Origin: Bombus terrestris
Taxonomy: Eukaryota > Arthropoda > Insecta > Hymenoptera > Apidae
DNA length: 64,000 bases
Assembly: GCF_910591885.1 (NCBI RefSeq)
Contig: NC_063283.1
Span: forward strand, 4,387,001-4,451,000
Reading direction: 5' to 3'
Positions 27,201 through 39,200 of this stretch are shown here, piece by piece. Position 1 is the stretch's first letter; every line of letters begins with the position of its first letter. A program made the translations under genes and the position numbers. Under the pieces are notes generated by a model that saw nothing but the letters and a program-made list of their open reading frames with translations, was not told the DNA's origin and did no database searches.

Positions 27201-30200
27201 TTATCGAAGAAAAACACAGGATACTTTTGAACCATCTCGTATCTCGCGCTTGTACAAGAGCCGAAAATTTTTGGGTATTTTTATAGTTACCAAATATATC
27301 GCGTATCATACCTTGCTGATGCTAAAAAAGACCAATTAAGAATAAAGGAAAAAAGCACGGCTGCTTCTAAAACAGATTCAAAAAACAAAGCATAGCTGAC
27401 TCTCTTAAACAAATCGCAGCGTGGTTACGGTTAGGAAAGACAAGCGAGCCATAGTGTTGGCGTTGGGCAGCGCCGGCGAAAGCTGAAAAATGAAAAGTAA
27501 AAAGCAGGAGAGCGCGATAACGAGCGCGTCGATTCACCGTGGTGGTTGTTTCCCTCTCGTCTCCGGCTCATTGTAACGAGATTACGCATTAAAAGGTCGA
27601 GAAACGAGGAAGTATGATGTAAATTACGGCTCTGGAAACGCGCGCGGTTCTCCGCTCGATAGTAAATTCACCTCTACGCCTCCGCGACAGTAAATTTACA
27701 GACTCCTTGGAAACATCAACTGTCACCGTTTTAAGAACGCGCCCCGTATCCGAGCCCGTAACGCTAATATCGCCCGTAAATACGTATTAAACGTATCCGT
27801 TGAAGTATTCGTTGTTATTAACGACTTGTTTCCTATTGGACAATTATGTTAATTGCACAGATTTTCTCGTGCAATTCTCTTTTCTGCTCGATTCACGGCC
27901 GCACAACCGCGCCTCGTATCCGCGGGCACTGTTCTTCCGCTCATTTTCCACGCGAACAACGCACGAACGAACGACTTTAAGCTTCTCCGCTCTGACTCGC
28001 GAACGACGTTGACCTATTTCCTGCAAATAGACGCGGCCGCGAACCGAACGCGTCTCCTCCCATGCGCTCGCTACCGGAAAAAAAAGAAGCTGTCGATTAC
28101 TCGATGAAGCTGACGCGTTCAGGTAGCCTTCTCTCTCTCTCTTTCTCTCTCTCTTCGTCTCTCTCTCTCTCTTCGTCTCTCTCTATCCTCGTTTGGTCGC
28201 GTGCAGCCCACGTAATTTCCTTAATGGGCCGACGATTAAGACGAAAATCTTGATCCTCGCCGAAGCAAGCGCAGAGCGACGCTGATGGATAACGGAGGCA
28301 GCCGGCCGCGGGCAACGATTTTACGAGGGCCCTTGAATAGCCTGCGTTTTGTTTGATCGTCTAAAGTACTTCGTTCCTCTTCTTCTTCTTCTTCTTTCAC
28401 GCTGACGACGACCTTGTAACCACTACGTTACGTTACATCATCGAACTGTCGAAAAAGGAATCGCGCGAGGTTTTGGAAATCGATCGATATTTCTTTTTCT
28501 TACGAAGAAGTTCGTTCTCTCTTTCAGCAACGATTAAGTCGTCCGTCTTGCCGAGGATGAAGTCATCGGTATTGTTAGAACGATGCAACGGAGGAGTTTC
28601 AATGATCTTGGCCCTATTGATCCGACGAAGAAAAAAAATAAAAATAAAAAAGAAAGGAAAGAAACGAATGCACGAGCTGGTCTGCAGTTGTCGACGCTAT
28701 AAATAAAGTGGAAAAATCGTGGAAGGAAAAGAGCAATCAAGACGATCGATGCAATAACGTCGCAGTAAGGACGCGAGTGCGCAACGCTCCGGAAGCGGGC
28801 GCGCGACCAGCTACGCGGAATCCTGAGCAAACGCGCGGCTTCACCGGAAACGGTCGTTAATCGGCGATCACCGCGGCATCGTGCCGCGCAAAAACGTGCG
28901 AAAGAGGTTCGCGCGGACTCGTCGTCGTGACTCATTTCCAGATCGAGTAATGCCAACACTCGAAGCCAGGAACGGACTTAAAAGGACGTTGCACGCGGTG
29001 ACCATTAACGCCGCTATCGATCAGTCGGCCTGATCCATGCGAAAGTATTTCCCGCGATGACACGTCCAAATTTCGAATCGTCCCGTCCACTTCAATTTAC
29101 GATGCCGTATGTGTGTACGTTTTTACATGCAAGATTACTGCATAAAAACATGCAGCGATAATTCTTAATGAAGCCTTCATAAACACGACAAACACCATTC
29201 ACTCTGCACCGGTGAAAAATTGATTCGTGACACGTAACGATCCGATCGGACGTTGCGCTCTCAACGGATCGTGCATCGTTTTACTCTGCTAGCGATTAAT
29301 GCGCCCCTGAAACCGCGAGCGCACGTACACTCCCGCGCATAAGTATCAAGATATCTCCTGCTAAAATGTGACAATTGCTTTAAATTATCATGGAAACGAT
29401 TAATTCATTGATTAATTGATTAATCAAGATAACGATGCAAGAACTCGTGAGAGCTGCAGCAACGGAAGATCGAGTCTCCACCGAGGCAACAACGAGGCAT
29501 TTTTCGTCGCTTCTTGTTGCTGCATCTTCCAAAACGTTCACACCAACCAGTAACTTATGGAAACATTTTGTGCGCACTGGCGACTTTCTCAAAAAAGAAA
29601 AGAAAACATGGAACAGCAACAAAAAGTTGCTCGTTAATGATTTGCGATGAATCGCGAAGACTCGACTAAATATGAAATAGACGCGAAACTCAAAGAAGTT
29701 CGTCTAAGATCAATCGAAATTCCAAATGAACTAAAAGCAAATACGACAGAAGAATGAATAACAGAATTGGTCGAGGCAACGGCCAAAAGACCATTAAACG
29801 CCACCATAGAAGACGTCTTCCGTTCGCTGAACAAAGTCATAAATAGCGCGACAAAATTTTGCCTCTACATTTCGCACTATCGTATCGCTTCGCGAAATTA
29901 ATTCATCTTTACATAAGTTTCAAGCCGGCCGGATAATAATTCTTCGATAGTTTCCTAATCATTTCTCAGGATAACCCCGCTTTCCGTAACTGACCTAATA
30001 CTTATGCGCGGGGGTGTACACGTACACGCGAGGAGAAACGGTGTATCGCGTACGTGCATCACGCACGATGGGCTACAAACGAAAACACGCTCGTCCCTAA
30101 TTGCGTTCGGATGTGGGTTACAGACACAAACTACGACTTCTTGTTCCCCGTTCTGGCGATTACTCCCGCTGGACGGGCATTGAGTAATCAATACGAGCGT

Positions 30201-33200
30201 CTCGAATCAGCCGCGAGAGGAAAGGTTCCTCGAGGCCTCGTTAACGCCAGGATTAAACTCTCTCTTTCTCTGCATCTCATTCTCTCTCTCCCTCTCTCTC
30301 TAATTTAGCGAAGATCCTTCGTTGAATGATCGTGACCCCCAATCGGGACCGTTCTAAATGAAGAACGACTCTCATCGATCGGGGATAATCGATTTCCTCG
30401 AGGCGTTGCCCTTGACGCGACGATTTTTCCACGGTCGCGTTCACAGAGGAACGAAACGTTCCGCTTTAACGAGCGCCAACTACGAGGGAAATCGGTTCGA
30501 TCGTTGATGTGCTTTATCGTTTCCGAAGAATTATTCCAATTGGCGAGTTAATTGAGATCCAGGCCACCTGGCCCCGATAAAATATTCACGATGCGAATAT
30601 CGCTATCTGCGTCTGTCTATGTCGCTGTTTTCGGTGGTGAAATTTATGCCGGCCACTGCCAAAAACACACCACAGCGATTCATGAAGCAGCGATTCGTGT
30701 ATACTGGCCGTTACGAAATCTCGGTTGATTCGATGCTCGAAATACCTAGCTTCGCGCTGTTATAATGGCTAACAAGTTGTTAAGGAGCTTGGTTTAGTGT
30801 ACCATCGTTATGCGGTTGCTCAAGACTGCTTGTAATCTTCAGACGAACCCACAATTCTTGTTCATGAATATTATATATGATAAAGGTTAGAAGACTTTCA
30901 TAATCACGCATTGCTACGATTCTTCCACTATTTTCTTCGAGAATTCCTTATACAAATAGTATAACACGCTTTAATTGAAGCTGATCACTATGTTAATATC
31001 GTTACGAAATCTTCCTTCTTTCTCGCTAATGTTCTTTATTTATAGTATCATTATACGGTATCTATAGACAGATGTACAGATTTATCGAAGATATTTACGA
31101 AGATATCTCTCGAAAGACAAGAAACCGATCGATTGCATTCTTCCCAAATTTCTCAATTTCGTTATCTCGATGCGCGACTAACGTCCATCTTTAAAAAAAG
31201 ATTGTTTTCGACATTTTCCAAGTCACATTCACCATCACGGTTTCGCTCTTCGGCTATAAACCACCTACTTGTGACGGTATCGTGCGAAAATGGTGTAATT
31301 TTGTTTCTCTGGTTATTTATTACTGGTATTCCATATAACCGTGTACCACACTGGTACCGAGACACAAATTACCAACTTCCGTGAAGCTCCCAGAGGATAT
31401 TAAAGAAATAGACGAAATTTGGGAAATAGTCCAGTAGATCGACTCTCTTATATCGAAATCATCGCAGAATGTCCCATGTCATTCTCTCCCTTCGAAAACC
31501 AAATATCAACAAGTGTTGATATTCAGTTTTCCGCCAGGCAAGAATCACCCACGGCCCACATGTTCATCGTCAACACTGCGCTGTCTCGTTGATACCGGCC
31601 AATTGAACGCTCCTTCGTCATGTAGGCGAAACAATCGGGACCAACAAAGTGTACCTATCGGAGCACTTTGAAAGCAAAGAATCTAGAAGGGATGCCAAAA
31701 ATTGTCTACATTGGTTGACTGACTCATCGTGGCCGTGTACGAGAGTTCTTCTCGAAGAGCGCGGTGCTAGTCATCCCGGGTATTTGGGGATGCTGGGCGG
31801 CTCAGGTGGTTGCGTGGCGGCCCGAAATAGAGGCGTTCGCCCGCGCAAAATCGCTGCGAGTCGCGCCGCGAATAGTGCGCGCCCACCGCCTTCCCGAGAG
31901 CCGTCGGTAATTTTAGAACGTTTTGTTTTCGTGCCAGAATACCGTGGCGGCCGGCACGCTACACGCACACGCGACCGCGTGCTGCTGCGCTCCTGCTGCC
32001 GCTTTCTTGCTCGTCCGCAGATTGCGCGACGATTACGTTCCGCGTGTCCGGTTTGGCCGCGTGCGCAAAGCGTCGAGATCGATGCACGCGCGACACCCAC
32101 GCGACGCAACTCGCTTCTACGAAGTTGCAATTGGATGGGGTGTGTGTGTATGTGTGTGTCGCCTAATGGTGGAGCCGGAAGATTATGGTTTTCGTCGAGT
32201 GTTGTGATGAGATCTCGAACATTTCCGATCGGTTTGAATTTGTGCGGGATAAAGTAAGGTTGCTTGGCTCGGCCAAGATTCAGCGTGCTCATCCTACTAC
32301 GATTTTCACATTTTTATATCTCTATCTTGCTCTTACTTTAGTAACCAGAAAAGATTTGTTACGTTTGAGGAAAATGTTTAACGCAAGAGCGAACTTGTTT
32401 CATATTTTGCTGAAATTGAAGGTGTATCTTAACGTTTCTTGATGTAATTGTGTCGAATATGATCGAGAAGGAAAGCAGTAGAATTATAATCGAATCTCGA
32501 ACTTGATAAGAGACGAGGTAATATCTATCGTGTTTTTTAAGTTCCGCGGGAAGAAACATCAAACCGAGGAAATGATCGAAGTATACTTACGGCTGGGCTA
32601 TTCGAGTCAACGAGAAGATATTATGTTGTGAAATAACTTCCAAAAATAAAGTAATAGCTATACACGTGTTATTGAATTATATTGATTACACAACTGAGAG
32701 TATGAAGATTGAACCAACTTCTTTCTTTCCGATGAATAGAAGTGTTACATCCTCGAAAGAAAACAATGTCGTCGAGATACCAGTGTATGTATACGATATG
32801 CAATATTTCGCTGCTTGTCGCGTGCCTGATAACAACTCAAATATTCCCTTTTCAAATGTAGATCGTTTAAAAATCGTTTATAAGCGAATTTCGTTGAATT
32901 GCAAGGCAAATCGCATAGTTCGACCGAAATGTTGTGACTCGGACACTACTTTGAATTTTCAAAATGCCATAATCTTTGAAATTTCTGTATTCTGGTTTCC
33001 ACCAGCTAACATGTGCTCGTTCGAAGCTCAAGAGGCGTTGCGTCGTACGGAACAGCTTTCTTGGCTCGAGTTTCTGCCGAGTTAGATAAGCGACTTGGCT
33101 TTCGACGCGGTCGAAAATTCACTGGGAAACACATTGGTGCACGATCGCGAATCGGCCGCGTATCCGCTAACGTAACGCCTAAACGCGCTCGAAAGGCTTC

Positions 33201-36200
33201 TTATGAACTTATATATGGCACTGACTCATTATAATATCGCGCAACCTGTCGCCGCGCAACTATTCAACCATTGATTCGAAACGCCTGCGTTTTCAGGAAA
33301 AGTGTCGCGATAATGCGCACAAAATTATTTCAATGGGATAAAATCGGAGCTAAACAAATAAAGCTTTAACGATCTGTCAATTTTCCGAACAACAACGAAA
33401 ACAATATGCATTTATCAGTTTTCTGTTTCCTTCTCCCTCTGTTGAAAATTTACCGGGTTAAAGTGCCTTTATCTGAGAAGTCACTGACAGCTTCCATCAC
33501 GAGTGAACGCACGTTGCCCGATAAATGTTCTTCCGTTGTATGAAATCGCTTCCGTTTACGAGTCTCAATTTTCACGCGCGCGTGTCGCGAGTTTGCGTGG
33601 TCAAACGAGCCAGAAATTAATACAACATGGAAAAACAACGATGCAACGAATGGACGGAGACGAACACATTGTGTGGAACAGAAATCGAAGCAGTAGAAGA
33701 GAACGAAGTTTAAGCAACGGAATAATAAGCAAATCGAGAAACACAGACACGCTCGTTTTATACCGATCTCCTGTTTCCTACTGCTTTGTGTCTTTTACTA
33801 CCTGGCACCTGGGGATCGACAATGGCAAATGCAGCCTTTTTTAGTCATCGTAATTTATTCGATTCTCCGATCGTTCAGTTCCAAACCTCAACTCTGCGTC
33901 GTTCGAATGGCGAAAAAAAGATTGAAGTGGTCGAGGCAGCTCCACTTTCCGATAATTTGTGTAAATCAACAGAAGCAATCAAGATTGGATCACTTTCTTG
34001 AAAGGTGCCATAAACCGGGTCGCTCAAAGACTAGTTGATTAACTCCATAAATTAAACCATGGAAAAATATAACAGTAACGAACATTATGTCTGAGAATTT
34101 ATCTTAGAATTTACAATCATGTATTGTGATAAAGAAATTTGTGAAAATAGATCCCTCGTTGCTTGAAATATCCAACGCTAATTTAATAAAATTGAGAACT
34201 TCATAAAAGGTGGACTTCATCACTTTGGTATTTGTCAAGTAAAAGTCGTAGCAATAAAGCTTTTGAATATGAAACCTATACCTCTCTCTTCCCATAAATA
34301 GCTACAATTTGAATATTGTCTCTTTATTGTCGCAAACCCTTCAATCGAGAACAAGCCAAACAAAATACTTTGAATCGCAGCTAGAGGAAAGCTTTGAAAA
34401 GAGGAGAGGAGAGGAGAAGAGGAAAAGAGAGAGGGACAAACGGAGGCGTGCATGTGGAAAAGGAAACGAGACAGAGAATGGTCGCGTGGCAGTGCGTGGC
34501 CCCAAATAGGGCATCAGGTGGTTACACGACGCCCGCGAGAAAAAGATCGTTTGCGCGTGCGCAGACGCGCGTGCGCCTCTCGTAACCGGACACACGCACG
34601 CATGTATAGAAGCGCGTATAGCTGAACGGCACGCGCGCTCTTACAGGTGGTGGCAACTGGCGCGGTGGCACAGGAAATTGCTCCTTTGCCGTAGCAAACC
34701 CAGTCCGGAACTTTGCGGGCCACCGTTCACCCGGTTTAGTCGCCGGAGCAATCGAACACTGCTTTCAAACAGATTCGACACGTGCGCGCGCCCGTGCAGA
34801 GAGAATAATCTCTCTCACCTGTTGCGCGTCTGTTTTCGCTTCCTTCGTTCGCTCTCTGCCTCGATATTAATCAAAAAATCGCATCACCGGAAAGATCATT
34901 TATAAACTGGTATCTCTGAGTCCATAGTATCGTTCGTGGTATTCAAAATATCACGGTGTTTGATTATCATTGATGAATTGAATATGTATAAATAGTTTCG
35001 TTCGATGCTACAGGAATTACATTGCAAAGAGAGATAAGGAAAACGGAATAAAGTAATGTTTTAGGCAAGTATTAAAGTAAACGCAATCTTACACATTCTT
35101 GAAATTATAATGTTTGATCGTGATTGATCAATCGAATATACATAAGTCGTTCACTGCTACAAGAATCACATTCCAGACAGATAAGGAAAACAAAGTAAAA
35201 TAACGTTTTCGCGAAGTACTAGAGTACTTTACATGTTCTGGCAAACATCATTATGTTTGATTATTACTGATAGAATAAAAATAAGTAGTTTCGTGCAGTG
35301 ATATGTCAGATAGCTACAGCAAAGACAATTTCACCGTAATTGATAGTAATCCGTGGCCCGAAATCTAGCATAATCTAATATCGAAAAAGTATATAATGCT
35401 ACAGCGACTAAATAATTCTCACGTTCGAGAATAAGCGAGAGAAACTAACGGGAAGTTTCGTCTCTAAGTGGACGCGCTTCGATCGATACGTGTTCACGAG
35501 AAGGGACACCGGTGGTGGCCGCAAACTCTCGAACTGACGATAAACCAACGTCTATCACTGAGTGAACCGTCGGTACGCCGGCGCCATCGGCGTCAACAGC
35601 TATGAGCTTACGCAGGCGGAAGAACGAGGGGTGGTGGACGTAGCGCATTCGTGATATTGTCTACCACAGATCGAATACTTGACGGTATACAACGACGGGA
35701 GAAACTTCCCTCCCTTATCCCAGCTCATTTAAATATTTTTACATGTTTCCAAAATTCGCTGTATCTTTGTTCTATATTTTGTATTTTTCCTTTTCCTCCG
35801 CGTGTCTTCTTTCCTGGAAATCCTCGAACGAGGTCTCGAACGCTGTCGATCGCAAGGGAGACGAGCGCGCGCGCCGCGTCCTACGTCACGCCAGTCTACG
35901 TCACTGGAGAACCGAGAAACACCAAGGAGGGGGCAAGCTGGGGGCAGCGATCACGTGGAGGGGAGTTAGGGGAAGGTGGGAGCGCGCGAAGAGCTGCACG
36001 GTGGGGGCAGAGATGCCTGCGAGCAGTGGCGAGCAGTGACGACGTGCTGGTTGCGTGGTGGGAGTAGCGGCGCGTGTGTACGTAACACATACGCGGTTGG
36101 CTATATACGCGGCACGCAGACAGGCGCGCATTGATAGGGGACCGCAGAGCGGGGATTGGCTGGCAGTCGACTCGCCGCTTCCAAATATGGGACAGTCTCC

Positions 36201-39200
36201 GCGGTCCATTCATAAAACTACGGGGCGCGCCGTCGCTCGGCTCAGTTCGTGCGCGACCCCCACGCATCGCGCGTCCTCCGACGATCCGAGCGCGCGATCT
36301 GCTGCCTCCGACACGCACACCTAACCGCGGAGAGGTACATATCTACCGAGGCACACGATAAACCCGACGAAGGAGATAGAAAGAGACGAACGGAAAGAAC
36401 GAGAGAGAGAGGAAAAGGAGAGAGAGGAAGCGGCGAAGAAAGAAAGGGACGGAGGACACGGAACGACAAATAGGCGCGCGGTCGCGCGCGCGCCTGCACC
36501 TACAAGACACTCGCGCGCGCGCGAGCCAAATCATCGTCGCGTACAGCATTCATTTCGCGAGTGAAAGAATCATCATTTTGATATAATTGCGAATTCGTGA
36601 GTTTGGACTTGGACGACCGGCGTTTCGAACGAAATATTCTAGAAGAAAAGGCAGACGAAAAGTGACAACCACTAACGTCTTGGAGGAAGAGTAATCGCGG
36701 TTCCGCGTTTCATCCCTTGACGCCGGCTCGAGCCGCGGATCCGCATAGTCGCGCATCTTCGTTCGTTGGTGGCGCGCGGGCGCGCTCGAGGGAAACGAAC
36801 CGGCGGCAGTCCCTGGTGGTCAGACCGGCCGGCGTGGCGCGGCGCGGCAGCCGTTCCGGATCGGGACGAAGACCGAGACGAGGATCGGTCGCGATCCGGT
36901 GAGATTGGATTTTTCGAGAGTCTCCGTGCGTATAATTGGGTGGTGGTGGTAGTGGTTTGTGGTTGGTGGTGGTTGTGCGCTCGCGGTGGTGTATAGCTAT
37001 CCCGCCGCCGCCGCGGCGACAGATCGCAGGCGCGCGCGCTCTCGCGAAAGAGAGTGGGATCTCGAAGGGAGAAGAGAGAGGGAAAGAAAAGGAAGGACAA
37101 AGAGGCGAGCGATCGCGAGACACGGTTTTTGCCGCCCGGCGTCCGCTCCCTCGTGTGTGTATACCTCGCTGAGAAAGAGAGACTCGGCGCGTGCCGCGCG
37201 ACGGATAAAAAAGGGGGAGCGCGTGCTACGTCCGCTTGACTACTAACCCAGTGACTGGAGCTATACGGAGGGAAAGAGGGACAGATACGACCGATCTCAA
37301 CGGACTTGACGTTTAGATCTATCGTGTGCTCGTGTACGAACCGAGAGTTCGTACCACGCGACCCTCTTCTCAACCCTTTCGACGTCGCGTCGGTGTTGTT
37401 GCACAGAGGACGAAGGGAAACTGATTCTACTAGACTAAGACTGAAAAGACGGATAAGGGCTAACTCGCGTAGAGCTTGTATATCCGGTGGGAGAGAGAAA
37501 GAGGCTTAACTGTGTCGGGACGACCGAGGAAGGACAACATTTTAACCATAATAATAGCGTTGAACGATACAACCGCAGGCGAGGACACGCAGTGCGGTAC
37601 CGAGGAGGTTGCCACCGCCAGCCAGGGAGGCGACCAACTCCAGAGGATGACGATGGACGGCATGGAAGTGGTGGGCTCGCAGCCCCACGCGGCCACCAGC
37701 CCGTTTTTGCTCTCACCGCCACCCCTCGGACATCATCATCATCATCCTCATGCTACCTTCAATCTTCAGACAGTGCAGCTTAGTTTCGACGCGTGTCTAC
37801 CGTACAACGCGGCGACATCCTCGAATTCGATCGTTTGTGGTGTTGGCGGCACGTCAACGCCAGCCGCTACCACTTGCACCTCGTCCACGAGTTGCAACAA
37901 AACGATTCCAACCTTGTCGCTGGCAACTTGCGCGCCCTTGCAAGCCCAGCATCAAAACAATACCGATTCCTCGGATCCCCATGGCCGACAACATCATCAT
38001 CACCATCATCATCCTCATCAACGACTCGACGACCATCAACATCATCGACACGTCGATGCCTCCTCGCCGTCCAACGATTCTACCGACGGGAAAAGGCATC
38101 TGCAGACTGTCAACACCGAGGACAAGGACTGTTCCAGGGAATGCAGAGACGATCTTCAGGAGCCTAACGAGAAGGATAAACCAGGTGACCTAAACACGCC
38201 GGTTACCACCAGCAGCGATTTACCGTCCTTCTTCGGCCCTTCCGCGCTCGTCGAGCCACCTCCTATTTCAGGTACCTACAATCAACAGTCCTTTAACAAA
38301 AAACAAAAAAAAAAGAAACAAAAAAGAATCAAAAACAAAAATTCGATCAGGCAACGATAACTTCTTCTTTTCATCCTTCGTAGTCGTGGCGTGGTAAAAT
38401 AACTTTATCATCGTCGAGTTTCCTATTAATCGAATCTTTCTCGTACGACAGAGATCCTTTGCGTATGCACGCCTCGACGAGGTCAGATCGTTAAAACGTG
38501 TTCCACGATAATCGAATAGCGGAATTCGAAACTCGTCGGACGCGAGACACGTGAAAATAAACGCTCGTCGAACAACGCGCACCAAACCAGTAGTAATCGG
38601 CTGTGCGATTCGAACTTTAGCGACCTTGCACTTGCTGTGTTTCACGAACGTCCCAACTTTCGCTTTCTGCATATCTGCCAACTCCTGCTGCTGCTGTTAC
38701 CCTCGTGGCTGCGTCAAGCACCCCTTCGAAAATCCGGCTTTTCCGCATCAATTTTCGAAAGTGATCGCGTTGCGAGTCCTCGGTCGTCGCGGCCAAGTGC
38801 ATGATGTGCCAGCGTGACGTATATCGGTTGGCTCTCGCGAAAACGGCTAATATCGAACCTGCCCGCCTGTCGCGGATCAATACTCAGCGACCCCGACATT
38901 CAGAAACCCTTCTCCGCCCGTCCCTGCATCGCCGCCGCCTCCGCCTCCGCCTTCACCTCTGTCTCCCACCACCCCTTGCCAGTTCATTCATGCTTCCAAG
39001 AACCCCCACCTCGTTCATCCGGACCGATACAACCACCCTCCGTTACGCCGATAGTCGTCTTTTCCGTGACTTTCTCGCTAACGAAACGGAGCAGATCATT
39101 CGTTCCCCTTTATCGTTCCGTACATCGTAGTCTCCTCTCTTCTCTCGTTTCCTTCCGCTGTCACGATCATTTGCTAGCCGATAATCTATCCGGACAACAA

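Larger units (their letters stand above)
9650..36180 (+). other. Egr: Large Egr intron, left and central part
   Basis: This is mostly AT-rich DNA with no frame that looks like a protein. Within it I see a possible conserved element (12170-12420), motif repeats (14090-14560), an AAT microsatellite (18220-18272), tandem repeats (20864-21300 and 34958-35340), a foldback element (22516-22698), a CT microsatellite (28131-28192) and CpG-rich islands (31750-32200 and 34380-34860). Distal enhancers of Egr are the expected content. I assign no gene. Confidence 0.6.

Noticed and set aside
31649..32292. Open frames of about 200 and 170 codons on opposite strands
   Set aside because: Overlapping frames on both strands of a CpG-rich block with Arg/Ala/Cys-rich translations are expected from composition; no motif or splice structure supports either.
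36672..37373. 233-codon minus-strand open frame over the Egr isoform B leader
   Set aside because: Ser/Arg/Thr/Pro-rich translation of a CpG-rich 5' UTR, with competing frames on the other strand.
37476..37646. N-terminal extension of Egr isoform B upstream of 37647
   Set aside because: The frame is open but has no ATG; initiation at TTG would be needed, so the first ATG was preferred.
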